DNA from: Erpobdella octoculata
Taxonomy: Eukaryota; Annelida; Clitellata; Hirudinida; Erpobdellidae
Reading direction: 5' to 3'
DNA: 64,000 nucleotides
Assembly: GCA_963978895.1 (NCBI GenBank)
Contig: OZ022241.1
Span: 20,538,073-20,602,072, forward strand
In this document: one piece after another, positions 10,392 through 20,952 of the stretch
Numbering within the stretch: position 1 is the first letter of the stretch
Layout: each line of letters starts with the position of its first letter
Position numbers and translations under genes: made by a program
The notes under the pieces: generated by a model
Told to the model about the DNA's origin: nothing
What the model saw: the letters and a program-made list of their open reading frames with translations, nothing else
Databases searched by the model: none

Positions 10392-11811
10392 TTAACCTGT
10401 TTTAGACCATCGTACGTTTTACGAACACACTTATTCTTGGCGTTGCATAAAAAGTTTTTTTTTTATGTTAAGAAAGCTTCAATACACTGTAGAAAAATTT
10501 TTAAATAATTTTTTATTTGTATTAACTGGTTTAATCTGGGTTAGAATATGAGCATTTTTAAGGTTTTCGAACGATATTACTTTAAAAATTTATTATGCTA
10601 ATTTCATGAGAGTTATCATAACAAAAGTTTGAAATATCAAAAGAGGATGTACTCAAAAGTAAACAATAACGTTAATTAAATTTAATTGTGTTTACAGTAA
10701 CCAACAATCCGATCGTTGGTCGTATAGAGTACTTTATGCAAACGAGTCGAAACTAGTTTATTCAGCTTATAGTTGTGCAGTGGTTGAATTGGTGATAGTG
10801 TTTTTTGCAAATTTCATGCTTTGAATGAAATGTTTGTAAAGTTTAAAAATGAAAGGCATCAAACAGAACGTTTTTTCATGTTGAAAGAAGCTATGGAACT
10901 AATTCTTGATGATGATAACATTGAGCTTGACATACTTGTCATTCTTCTGCCCGGCGCATCATAATTCATAACACGTGACTGATGAATAAGCAAATGAAGA
11001 AATATTATTCTTCTTAATGTATCCGGGAAGGTAGAAGTTGATTATACTGATGATGAGATGGGATTAGACTGTGTCGGTTCTTTGGGAGAAGAAATGTAGG
11101 TCGCAAATACGGTCAGTTCAATGCCGCGGCAACGAAAACGCCAAAAACGATTGAAATGCACTTGGACCAAAAAGAGTCGATTGTATAGCCACTTTCAAAA
11201 CAGTCTATAACGAGTTTGAAAAACCACAATGGTGCTTTGTTTGAAAAACCCCATACAGGCTGTTTAGGTTGTTTTATCCATTAAAATGAATTCATGCACG
11301 GTTGAAGAAACAAAACGATAGGGAAAATTCAGCAACTGGCCATGGTGACGATCTGGAAAATGTGAAAACAGTAGGTCGTTACAAGCTGGAAAATTGTGGC
11401 AAAATACTGTACATGTGGGCAAGTGCTACAAACGACTTCATCGGAATTGTTTTGGTGTTTTCCACACACTCCGGTTCTGAAACGACTATCATGAACTGCT
11501 TGACTGATTTATTGAATGTTAAATTTTTGGATTTTATTGAATTGTGTAACTGATAAAGTCAGAAATGTGTTTTTAGCTTATCTGTTTATAACCTAAAATT
11601 TATATTGTAATTGTTTGCGTTGAGAACAAAAAAAATTGACTTTTAAACATGTTGTCGTTTTCAGTAGTCTATACGACTTTGAATTTTCAAAGTTTTCTTT
11701 CAAATAAAAAATAATTAAAAATAAATCTGTTAAAACATAAGCAAGTAACTTAGAAATAACAAAAAAATAATAGAAATCTAATTAATAAAGTTTTGGACCT
11801 AAACGGGTTAA
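10392..11811 (+). mobile_element. piggyBac-derived element, copy 1 (TTAA-bounded)
   Basis: The element is flanked by TTAA at 10392-10395 and 11808-11811. Its ends are CCTGTTTTAGACC and GGACCTAAACGGG, which pair as a 13-bp imperfect TIR. The interior retains a degraded transposase N-terminus (about 10,845-11,165, LKEAMELILDDDNIELD) and a degraded C-terminal cysteine-rich finger (about 11,345-11,475, GRYKLENCGK). The catalytic core between them is missing. The same two segments are kept in copy 2. This is a non-autonomous derivative, not a full piggyBac. Confidence 0.85.
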
Positions 11812-12179
11812 ACAAATCGTATCCTTTTTGGTTAGCAACCAATAAAATTAATTATTGCAAGTCGGTGGACTATAATAATTTTTCCCAATGATCGAAAAAT
11901 GTTCTTTTGTCTGATGTTTCAAGTCTTGTAGTAGGTAAAGAAAATTCTTTGGTTGCAGAAGAACCCTGTGCTTCAGATAATCCAGTGGTTCTCAGTGAAG
12001 ATGTTTCTCTGGAAGAAATTGTTTTACAAGCCGATGCTCGATTCCTAGTATTGGATGATGATGATCAGGGGGTAGATATTAATTAAGATGACATGAATTT
12101 TGTCAGGAGCAACGGGATTGTCCTACACTAAGTATTTTCATCATAAGGTAGTGACAAACAAAAAAACAATAAAAAAAAA

Positions 12180-12375
12180 CAGGTATGTCAATTCGCTATA
12201 TGAGGGGAGACTGTTTTCCGATTCCCGATATTCCTGATGTTCTACAAAAAGTGGGAAGAGCACAGATTTTAAGTTGCTTTAATGCTTGCAAAGGTATTTC
12301 TTTATTCACTTTAACAAATCAGCTTGGTTGACTGCTTTTTGTTGTGAGAAAGGTCTATTTGAATCTATAAATTTG
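12180..12375 (+). pseudogene. Gypsy-like reverse transcriptase fragment
   Basis: The reading RGDCFPIPDIPDVLQKVG, then ILSCFNACKG, and after a frameshift KSAWLTAFCCEKGLFES matches the early palm region of Gypsy RT (YPLPxIxDxLxxLxGxxxFSxLDxxxGYxQ, then KTAFxTxxGLFEF). The catalytic YxDD segment is absent. A preceding open segment at 11,925-12,085 (SEDVSLEEIVLQADARF) has no family that I can name. Confidence 0.55.
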
Positions 12376-12655
12376 ACCAAAAAATGTGCTGCCAACAAAA
12401 TTATTTTGGAAGAAAAACAGCAGATCGCATTGCAAAACTCCTAGATGATCTTTCAAATGCTACATCTTTGAACACAATAGATCAGCAGTTCTCAATTTTA
12501 TAGGGGTCACCTAGGACTTTCAGAATTTTGAGTTTTTTTTAAACAGGCTTTCAAACTTGAAACTTATCTGCGTTGCTCAAATAGCCATGTACAATGGTAC
12601 TTATTCTTTTTCCCACAACACACCTTTGTTAAAAAGGCTTTTCAAGCTTCTTAGT

Positions 12656-12770
12656 TATCAATAAAAATAATTCTTTTGCTAAACGCTCTTTTTCCTACTC
12701 TGGTCCCTTTCTCAGGAACTCTCTTCCTGCTTACTAACTCTGCTTTATTTGCTTGATTTAGCATACGCCT
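12656..12770 (+). repeat. LINE 3'-end fragment
   Basis: TTTTGCTAAACGCTCTTT, then CCTACTCTGGTCCC and GGAACTCTCTTCC, matches the C-terminal coding end of the CR1/L2-like LINE at 33.3 kb (FAKRSFSYSGPYLWNSLP). It is only about 110 bp and abuts the SINE at 12.78 kb, so the SINE may share a LINE-derived tail. Confidence 0.6.
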
Positions 12771-12774
12771 TATC

Positions 12775-12958
12775 AAGTCTTGCTCAAGGCCAGAGAGGGA
12801 GGGTACTTGCAAAGGCTGCCATTTATAGGCGCCTACCCCTTTAGCAAATGCGAGTGAACTCCTTGCTTAATGGAGTTACGCTGGTGACGCCGGCGAGGTT
12901 TGAACTGCCAACCTAACGATCAACAGGCGAACGCTCTACCGCTCGGCTTGATAATAAG
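12775..12958 (-). mobile_element. tRNA-derived SINE
   Basis: On the minus strand the head reads CCGAGCGGTAGAGCG, a box A-like sequence, then CAGTTCAAACCTCGCC, a box B-like sequence, about 45 bp apart as in a tRNA. A roughly 100-bp body without coding follows. Terminal stems do not close like a functional tRNA. RNA polymerase III transcription is expected from the boxes. Confidence 0.7.
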
Positions 12959-13080
12959 TTAAATTATAATTTTTATGTACAATTTATAATATATAATTTT
13001 TAATTGAGAATGCCTATAGGCTAAAACTCTAAAATTAAAATTATCTATTAAGTAACTAAAATGGATTGTAGGAGTATGAC

Positions 13081-14681
13081 CAGGGCCGATTAACACATAT
13101 GGAGGCCCCCCATTATAAAATTTACAATATATGACTTTAATGTTTCAACTCAAAGCCAAATGAAATGTATCATTAATTTCACAGTTGAAATTTTTCAACA
13201 AAAACATAGACCTACAGATTACAGAATACTGTACATTATGAATTACAATTATCTCTTTCTACGCAGATTTAGCTGAACTGAATGCATCAATAACTTCGGA
13301 AAATTCAACTCCTGAAGTACATCACTTTCAATGTTTAGTTTCTCTTGGAGTCTGTGTTAACCTAAGAGCAGATTTGATGCGTTTGAGGTGGTGGAAAGAT
13401 CGCTTACCGGCACAGTTCGTCACAGGCAGTGTCAACTAATGAAGAAGAAAAATGTAGGCGTTCGGAAGGCCTTACTGAAATCATTCTGCAGCATCAATTT
13501 CAGCATCTCGGGAGGTGAGCAGGAAGAAACCTTGAGATTCTTGAGCAGTGATCTCCACTTGAACCATTCATTCTCAACTTGGCCCAGACTCTCCAAATCT
13601 CTTGAGCAGAAATCTACCACCCCATTAAGAGAAACTTGTGCTTCCACATCAGTGTTGCATGAGAACGAGAACAGCTTGTCCACTTTTGAGTAGGCTTTGA
13701 TTCGCTTGTCCCAGGTCGAGAAGAAGGGAGTCAATAATCAACAGGAAAGTGGATATTCTGAATTCTTCAGAGCAAGACAAAGTGACACCTTCAGCACTTA
13801 GTTCATCTGCTGTTCGTCGGAAGTACTTTTTTCGTCTCTCAGAGAACTGTAAAGTTCCAGATAGTTTCTTTCCTAGTTCAACAAATTCATCAAATTTGTT
13901 TTTTTTTACGTAGCCTTCCGACAAACTCACTCAGAGACTGGAAAAGCTCACGGAGGATCCCACATCGGCTTTTCGAACTGGAGAAGTTTACTGGTCATGT
14001 TTGTTCTCTTCAGAACACAGCTCCAAAATGCTGTCAGAAAGCCTGTTTTCAGCTTTGTCAAAGCTTTAGTAATAGATTGAGCTTCAGCTTTAGCAGCCTT
14101 ATTCTGCAAATGATCTCCAGCAATCTGTTGCAAAACTTCAATGTGTACATTGTAGTTCGAGATCAAAGTGTTTAGCGCATCAGCGCATGCAGACCAACGA
14201 GTTTCACTCAGTCGCTTTGGAACAGTACATGATCCTACAGTAGTTTTTAACTTGTCCGTTAGTATGCCACCTTGAAGTAGAGGAAGATAGAAACACGTAC
14301 AGTTTCTGCACAACTCCAAAAAAGGTAACGGCTTAGACACATGACTCAGCTGCAGCATTTCCAGAAAGAATTAGAGAATGAGCCATGCAAGGAATAAAAG
14401 GTGCCCTTGGGTTGTCATGGAGCACTCGGGCTTGGACTCCACTCCATTGTAAACTCTGGATATGTTGGATGCGTTGTCGTATGTCTGACCTATGCAAGGA
14501 TCACCAATAGACATAGATGTGATACACTTGAACTAACGAACTTAGCAATCTTCGTCCACAATGTAGTTTTTAGAATATTATACTTGCATAATAATTTTTT
14601 TATTGTAAAATTTGCGAGGCCCCCAAAGCTTGGAGGCCCTGGCGCAGGTGCGCCACCTGCGCCATGGTTAATCCGCCACTG
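13081..14681 (-). mobile_element. hAT element (ZMYM1-like) with TIRs and near-perfect TSD
   Basis: The ends are CAGGGCCGATTAAC (left) and TTAATCCGCCACTG (right). The right end reads CAGTGGCGGATTAA on the other strand, a typical hAT terminus. The flanking 8-mers are AGTATGAC (13073-13080) and AGTATAAC (14682-14689), a one-mismatch TSD. The 1.6-kb body carries a broken minus-strand transposase and has lost the N-terminal half. Confidence 0.85.
13270..14358 (-). pseudogene. hAT transposase (ZMYM1-like), C-terminal half, frameshifted
   Basis: Three collinear minus-strand frames carry, in order, VPKRLSETRWSACADALNTL (14358-13948), an intermediate helical segment (13930-13649), and VSLNGVVDFCSRDLE followed by MLKLMLQNDFSKAF (13734-13432). 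A last piece, LTLPVTNCAGKRSFHHLKRI with IKSALRLTQ (about 13440-13355), is the hAT dimerisation motif. Together they follow the order of ZMYM1-like hAT transposases. At least two frameshifts and several stops make it inactive. Confidence 0.8.
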
Positions 14682-15034
14682 AGTATAACTGTTAAGTCAA
14701 GGTGCAATAGTAATTGATGTAACAATGCAGTGAACTAGAGTGAAAGATGAGCAGCCCACATAATTTTATTGTTGGGAATCACCAAATCATAGACAATTTT
14801 GTCAAGGGGTCACTCTGTTTATAAACTTGTGTACATTGTCCGGTTATATTATATTGGCTCTGAAGATGACAGTTGATGGCTGTCGAAACGCGTTAGCCTA
14901 AATTTTGAATAATGTTGTCTTAAAAACAAAATTTCGACATTTAGATAAGATAATAAAAAAGTATATTGCTGCTAAATGGTCCTTTGTGTTTTTACGAGAT
15001 TGTTTTGAAGAACATTTGAAACCGAAGTTTCTTG

Positions 15035-15037
<3 letters not shown>

Positions 15038-15100
<63 letters not shown>
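15038..15100. repeat. (TA)n microsatellite
   Basis: About 63 bp of uninterrupted AT dinucleotide. It is the insertion target of the next element, whose TSD is made of the same repeat. Confidence 0.95.
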
Positions 15101-15104
<4 letters not shown>

Positions 15105-15885
15105 GATGGGAATCGAACCCTAATTTAAGAGTTCGGGTTCGGTTGTGGCTATAGTTCGGGTTCGGTTCGGTTCGCTAGTGGTTACAGTTCGGGTTCGGTT
15201 CGGTAGTGCTTACAGTTCGAGTTCGGTTCGGTTCGCTAGGTGTTAAAGTTCGGGTTTGGTTTGGGATAGCTATGGCTCGAGCTAGATTCGATGATAATTG
15301 CATTAAAAAATAGTCAGTTTATTAATTCAAGACATTTAAAAAATTAAGGTTCCATATTGTATTTGAAAAAAAAATTACATTGTTAATGTTTCTGTACTCA
15401 TTCGAGCTCTTCGCTCACTCATAGTCATGTTGCTGACACTAAGCGTGCCTTTCCTTCTGTAACAAACGTTTCCAGCTTTTGCTTGCTCCATTTAGAACCG
15501 TTTGCTAACTTATTAGTATTTGCCATATTATTTAAGTTGTTCTATATAATAAATACAACAAACAACAAAATAGGTAATTCAAGCAACACGACCGCACGGT
15601 GTAATAAGCTACGCGAGAAAGAAAGTAAACATAGCAACAAAGATGTGCATAAGTTTCCATAAGACAAACAATAACAGCGATATTAAATACAGAAAACAAA
15701 ATAACGATTTTTATTTCAAGATTATTTCATAGTCATTATTTAAATTTAAAAAACAGATTCGATGAATTTAGCATGGGTTCGTTCGGGTTCGGTTCGGTCA
15801 ACAACTAAGTTCGGGTTCGGTTCGGTAAAAAGTAGGGTTCGAGTTCGGTGTGTTCGGTTCGGGTTCGGTTCGATTCCCATCTCTA
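15101..15885. mobile_element. hAT-like MITE with GTTCGGGTTCGG subterminal arrays
   Basis: The ends are TAGAGATGGGAATCGAACC and GGTTCGATTCCCATCTCTA, a 19-bp TIR. Both flanks read ATATATAT, consistent with an 8-bp TSD inside a TA array. Subterminal regions (15129-15290 and 15776-15870) are made of repeated GTTCGGGTTCGGTTCGG. The centre has no open frame. It is non-autonomous. Confidence 0.8.
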
Positions 15886-15916
<31 letters not shown>

Positions 15917-16237
15917 TATGGTACCCCGTCAAATGGGCCCCAGACAAAATAGCCCCGACATTACGGCCCCCGACAAAATGGCCCATATTTTTAGCTGCAT
16001 TGCTTAAAGCCTATCTCGTATAGCCTTGATTTTGTGTACATATGTATACCATATTTAATAGTCCCTTTCTTCTAGTTATTCATTTAAATTAATTTTTAGT
16101 AATTAATTTTTAGGATTAATTGTAATTTATCGTGAATTTATAAGCAGAAAAAATAAATTTTATAATGAAAAAAATTAGTAAACATCCTTACTATAAATCC
16201 TTAAAAAACATGAAATTCCATTGTCAATTATCAAACA

Positions 16238-16640
16238 CTAGCTGGGTACCCGGCGTTGCCCGGGTTTTTAGAGGTCTTTCTATCGTTTTTCTCTCTAGCT
16301 TCCGTTTTCTTCCCGCATGCTCTCCCGCTCTCTGTCTTTTTCCCGTTTGCTCTCCCGTTCCCAGTCGCTTTCCCGCTCACTGTCGTTTTCCCACTCCTGC
16401 TCGCTTTCCCTTTCCTGCTCGCTCTTTCGCTTTTCCATTCCCGCTTGCTTCTCCATTACTGTTCCCGCTCATTCTCCAGTTCCCATTTCCGCTCGCTTAT
16501 TTTGTGACCGATTTCAATTTTTTTTACAAAAACCTTCCCCCATTGGCTCTCAAGGATGTGTAAATATTTTATTACGACCAAATGCATAGAGGACACGCAC
16601 ACACAGACAGTTATATATATATATATATATATATATAATA
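16238..16640. repeat. Family A repeat nested in the MULE
   Basis: It begins CTAGCTGGGTACCCGGCGTTGCCCGGG and continues TTTTTAGAGG, the C/T-rich block with repeated CTCCCGTT/CGCTTTCCC units, then TTTTGTGACCGATTTCAA, GGCTCTCAAGGATGTG, an ACAC run and a TA microsatellite ending near 16636. This is the clearest full-length example of the family in the window and serves as the reference for the others. Confidence 0.8.
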
Positions 16641-16785
16641 ATCCTAATAGTTTTAATAAGCAAAAAATCATATCTAAAACAGATCTAAACAGATTTGATA
16701 AACATATATTCAGCTAAAAGTTTAAATCAAATTTGAATATAGAATTCGTTTATTTATTAAATTCAAATAAAATTAGAGCCATCTG

Positions 16786-18150
16786 TCAAATTGCAAGGTT
16801 ATGAGCCAATCCTCTAAGGTATTCGGTGTTTGCCACATGCCCATACATTGGTAGTATAGCCTCCAGTCTTCGATTGAGCTGAACGTGCTTTTGCTTGGAT
16901 GTAGCAGGATGTTGAATACCATCTCTGAAACGTTGCAGCTCTATTTCAACATGATCTTGTTCCTTGAGAAAATGATCAACAATTTTATGAATTGAAGGAT
17001 GGTGGCAATTGACGCACTGTTGGAATGCTGGGTGCCACCCTTCCACCGAATTGTTGGTGCGAGGAAGGCCATCATGTACCCGAGCATGAACATTCCAAAT
17101 AGGTATTGGAAAGCGTGGATTTACCCGAACGTTCACTCTTACTCTGCCAATATAGTTGTCCTCCCAGTAATCGACTACATCACCCATTGCTGGTGGACAA
17201 GTTAAAGCCAACTCATCAAATGCTCTGGCTACATCAACCGGTGGAACAAAACTAAGCGCATTTTGACATGAATATGAAAGTTTTCATCATTTTTGTATTC
17301 ATCGGCATGGTTAAGCTGGCTTACTTTCTGATAGAGGTTTTGTCCAAGATGAAACAAACATCCAACAATATTAGTAGCTGGAAAAACTCTTATAATTGCA
17401 TTTTGAGAAGCTTTTTCAAAATCACACATGACGCTCAACGGATTTAAGCCTGGTTGTAACGTCTTTAACTTGTCAAAAATACGTAGTTTCTGTTTTGTTG
17501 GTCAGAAGCACGTATATCACTGGCAGAGCTCTGTTGTCAACCAAACAATGAATTGTGAACACTTGCATAAACAGGTCCGGTGCCACTTTAAAAGTACCAT
17601 CAACAAACCAGTGTGCGTAAGTTACCAATACATTCACATTTACATTAGTACCGAACATTAGTATTCTATGCTGGTCCAAAGCTCCTGAATCCCACAACAA
17701 AAAAGGAAAATTTCTCAATATTACCTGCTGATCTTGTGGAATGACTATATACGCAACTGATCTTGGCATTTCATGTGATTCTTGGATAAATTTTCGTTTT
17801 CGTTAAATAGTTCTCTGACAGGCATTGTACGATGGTAACAGTGCAACTGCTTCTAAAGAAATACCTTGAGTACAGTTCTGAATGATTTGTCTTGGTCTGC
17901 CAAACTCTTGTTGTACTGTTTCCCGCATGTGAACAACTGCCTTTACAACCTCATTTTTTTCGGGATCAGGTGCATGGTTGTGTTCTGATTTAACTAGTGT
18001 TATACCGTTCAGTACTTTTATTCTGCCACAAAAATGCTTCTGTAAGCATCTCCACGAAACACTCTCGTCGACATTACGTTTTGCAAATTTATAACGGTAT
18101 CCTTCATAGATCAACATTTCTTTGCCTTTTTGTGTTTTTGATTTATCCAT
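16786..18150 (-). pseudogene. MULE transposase with N-terminal FLYWCH-type finger, near complete
   Basis: In minus-strand order: a FLYWCH-like segment (about 18150-17803; YRYKFAKRNVDESVSWRC, KHFCGRIK, EHNHAPD) with C, C and H-x-H ligands. Then the MULE core: HWFVDGTFKVAPDLFMQVF, TIHCLVDNRALPVIYVLL, DFEKASQNAIIRVFPATN, and after a frameshift IPIWNVHARVHDGLPRTNNS with VEGWH. The DGTF aspartate, DFE aspartate and TNN-x-VEGWH block are those of animal MULE transposases. Damage includes an in-frame TAA near 17806, a frameshift near 17465 and another near 17230. The original length was about 450 residues. It is inactive but recent enough to read end to end. Confidence 0.85.
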
Positions 18151-18269
18151 TGTTCTAATCCTAACTTGTTATTTGAATACTTTGTAGAATAACACAAAAA
18201 ATAAATTAATACGCTTTTTCAAATATACAAAATGCAGAGAAAAACTTTTGATAGAATAGAAATGAATGC

Positions 18270-19425
18270 TGTTTGCTAAGTAGTTTAATCTGGGTTAAAA
18301 TGTGAGCATTTTTAAGGTTTTCGACCGACATTAATTAAAAAAATTATTGTGCTAAGTTCATGGAAGTTATCATAACAAAAGTTTGAAATATGGAAAGTAA
18401 ACACTCCAAAGTAAACAACAACGTTAATTAAATTTAATTGTGTTTACACTAACCCATAATCTGAACATGTATGATTCATGCTCGTTTCCGATCGTTAGCC
18501 TAATAGGGTACTTTATGCGAACGAGTCGAACTTAGTTTATTCAGTATATAGCTGTGCAGTGGTTGAATTGGTGATAGTGTTTTTTGCAAATTTCATTCTT
18601 CGAATGAAATGTTTGTAAAGTTTAAAAATTAAAGGCGTCAAACAGAACGTTTTTTTCGGTTGAAAGAAGCTATGGAGCTAATTCTTGATGATGATAGCAT
18701 TGGCTTTGACAACCTTGTCATTCTTCCACCCGACGCATCAGAATACGTGACTGATGAAGAGGAACATAAAGAAGGAAATGTTATTTCTTGTGATGTTCCC
18801 GGGAAGGTAGAAGTTGATTATACTAATGATGAGATGGTTTTAGACTGTGTCGGTTCTTTGGGTGAAGAAATGGAGGTCGCGATTACGGTCTGTTCAGTGC
18901 CACGGCAACCAAAACGCCATAAACGATTGAAAATCACTTGGACCAAAAAGGTGAAAAAAGAAGGTCGTTACAAGCTAGAAAATTGTGGCAAAAACACTCT
19001 GAACATGTGTACCAAGTGCGGCAAACGACTTCCTCAGATATGTTTTGGTGTTTTCCACACACTCCAGTTCTGAAAAGACTATCACGAACTGCTTGACTGA
19101 TTTAATGAAATTTAAATTTTTGGGTTTTATTGAACTGTGTTACTGATAAAGTCAGATATGTGTTTTTAGCTTTTTTGTTTATATCTTAAAATTTATTTTA
19201 TAATTGTTTGCGTTGCGAACAAAAAAAATTGACGTTTGAAAATGTTGTCGTTTTCAGTAGTCTATATGACCACTGTTCGAAAAACGAGCATAGAGAATTT
19301 TCAAGGTTTTCTATCAAATACAAAATAAATAAAAATAAATTTGTTAAAACATAAGCAAGTAACTAAGAACTAAAAAAAATTAATAGAAATCCCATTCATA
19401 AAGTTTTGGTCCTTAACGGGTTTAA
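18270..19425 (+). mobile_element. piggyBac-derived element, copy 2 (left end lost)
   Basis: It is collinear with copy 1 from GTTTAATCTGGGTTAAAATG (about 18281) to the right end GGTCCTTAACGGG followed by TTAA at 19422-19425. The outer left 170 bp seen in copy 1 is absent. It is nested in the MULE and contains the open frame 18660-19073. Confidence 0.8.
18660..19073 (+). CDS. Internally deleted piggyBac transposase (N-terminus fused to C-terminal finger)
   Basis: This is an uninterrupted 137-codon frame. The first 100 residues are acidic (ELILDDDSIGFDNLV, DEEEHKEGN) and end in a basic RQPKRHKRLK patch, like the disordered head of piggyBac transposases. Residues 105-137 read YKLENCGKNTLNMCTKCGKR then LPQICFGVFHTLQF. 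This matches the C-terminal cross-brace finger (C-x2-C, C-x4-H) of the family. The whole DDD catalytic domain is missing. The product, if made, could bind element ends without cutting. The track start codon may be internal, since similar sequence extends upstream without a clear ATG. Confidence 0.7.
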   Translation: MKEAMELILDDDSIGFDNLVILPPDASEYVTDEEEHKEGNVISCDVPGKVEVDYTNDEMVLDCVGSLGEEMEVAITVCSVPRQPKRHKRLKITWTKKVKKEGRYKLENCGKNTLNMCTKCGKRLPQICFGVFHTLQF

Positions 19426-19840
19426 GCAAACTAAACGTGAAATAGAGCTGTAAAATAGTCACTCTCACAAAAATACTATCCACTTTCATCTGACCTTTTA
19501 AATGCAAAAATACACAGTGCTCTTTTAATGTAAACTAAAAAGTAAGAAACCTTTTGTCGGTGTCGTTATGTCAGGAGCCCTATCGTGCATAAAATCAAGG
19601 CTATACAAAATAGGCTTTAAGCAATAAGGCTGAGAATGTGGGCCCTTTTGTTGGGGCTCTTATGTCGGTAGCCCTTTTGTCGGGGGCCGTAATGTCAGGG
19701 CCCTTTTGTCAGATGCCCATTTGACTGGTCACCTATATATATAGCTGATGTAACATTGAATGTAAACATGGCATATATTTAATATGAACAAATTAAAAAA
19801 AATCAACATTTAAAAAATTATTTCTAAAAAAACAATATAC

Positions 19841-19914
19841 CTTTCTCATTAGCCCACATCAGTCTCTTCTTTTCCATTATCGACAATGGTGCTGGAACTT
19901 GATTCCTCATGGAG
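19841..19914 (-). CDS. Exon of a centrosomal coiled-coil-like gene (first of two visible exons)
   Basis: The translation is SMRNQVPAPLSIMEKKRLMW and ANEK, followed by a GTATAT donor at 19840. The acceptor is AAAAGTAG just upstream. The donor leaves one base of a split codon, which the acceptor phase of exon 9857-9963 completes exactly. PAPLS-x-x-E-K-K-R-L-x-W-x-x-E-K resembles the tryptophan-anchored coiled-coil blocks of CSPP1/CCDC66-like proteins, where a GAP-containing block follows. A second frame through the exon (HEESSSSTIVDNGKEETDVG) ends in a stop and is less likely. The intron to the next exon is 9.9 kb. Confidence 0.5.
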
Positions 19915-19993
19915 CTACTTTTAAATATCAAAACATATCTTAACATCCAATCAAGTTTACTGAAGAAGATAATCTATATATATAAAAATAACT

Positions 19994-20071
19994 ATCTGTC
20001 TGTCTGTATGTATGTATGTATGTATGTATGTATGTATGTATGTATGTATGTATGTATGTATGTATGTATGA

Positions 20072-20099
<28 letters not shown>
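19994..20099. repeat. (TGTA)n microsatellite
   Basis: About 26 tetramer units with one GAAT interruption near 20069. It is the reverse complement of the array at the start of the window. Confidence 0.95.
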
Positions 20100-20102
<3 letters not shown>

Positions 20103-20421
20103 ACAGTTTAGCTTAATACAGCATTTAAATTCTGATACGCTTCTTGCCGCTAAAATGTAATTTATGTTTACATTTCCGTTTTATCTTTGTGTTTTTTATG
20201 CTGTTCCAGATCGTCATCATAATTTTGAGTTTTTTATCATTACTTTTGGTCAAAAATTGAAAATGTCAATGTTAAAGAGAAAGGCAGAAGCACAACCGAT
20301 TGGATCTTCTCAAATAAAAAGCCAAATAATTTTAAAAACAAATGGCTGAATGCAGGGGCGGCGCCAGGAATTTTGTTCTGGGGGATTCAAAATGTCCAAG
20401 GAAAAGTAGAAGTATACCTAT

Positions 20422-20443
<22 letters not shown>

Positions 20444-20471
<28 letters not shown>

Positions 20472-20665
20472 TGTATGTATGTATGTATGTATGTATGCAG
20501 TATCAGATCTAGGGGGGGCAACTGATGAGAGCGAAAGAGTGAGCGGGAAAGCGACAGGGAACGGAAAACTACCGGGAGCGCAAGCGGGGAAGTAAACGGG
20601 AGCGGAAAGACAAACATTAGAAAAACCTCTAAAAACCCCGAGCAACGCCAGGTAACCAGCTAGTA
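20444..20665. repeat. (GTAT)n microsatellite joined to an inverted family A repeat
   Basis: The tetramer runs to 20497. Then come GCAGTATCAGATCTAGGGGGG, an A/G-rich block (GAGCGGGAAAGCGACAGGG), AAAAACCTCTAAAAACCCCG and GCAACGCCAGGTAACCAG, ending in CTAG at 20660-20663. Family A here is in minus orientation relative to 16.2 kb and shows the CTAG end clearly. Confidence 0.75.
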
Positions 20666-20952
20666 CAACATAATGAACAATTGTTAAATGATAGCCGATA
20701 TTTTACTAAAAGTGATGTTTACTAGGAAATCCTTTAATGTATTAGCAATTAAAATTAATTTATATTATATAGTGGATACAGTGGGCAATAAACTAAATGC
20801 ATATAACAGAACCGAAAAAAAAGGTTTATTTTTCAAATCCCTTATATTTTGGACTTGTTCTTTCAAAATTGTGAGGAAAAACCAATGAATATTAAATTAG
20901 AATGTTCTTTGACTGGGATTTAAACACCAGCCTCCTGCTTATATATATAAAG

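Larger units (their letters stand above)
15920..19733 (-). mobile_element. MULE transposon with long TIRs, carrying nested insertions
   Basis: The left end is GGTACCCCGTCAAATGGGC. The right end, read on the other strand, is GGTGACCAGTCAAATGGGC. The inverted match runs more than 100 bp inward through alternating GGGCC and TTTTGTC/GACAAAA blocks to GCTTAAAGCCTA and TAGCCTTGATTTT. The flanks TAAATATAT and TATATATAT fit the 9-bp TSD of MULEs with one mismatch. Inside are a FLYWCH-MULE transposase (16786-18150, minus), a family A insertion (16238-16640) and piggyBac copy 2 (18270-19425). Confidence 0.85.

Noticed and set aside
12485..14818. A larger hAT with CAGCAGTTCTCAATTTT and GGGGTCACTCTG ends enclosing the ZMYM1-like hAT
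   Set aside because: The ends look like a known hAT terminus but are poorly matched and no TSD is visible. The inner element has better evidence.
16165..16589. Proline/serine/phenylalanine-rich plus-strand frames of 83-132 codons
   Set aside because: Three overlapping frames translate the C/T-rich block of family A. None is conserved between copies.
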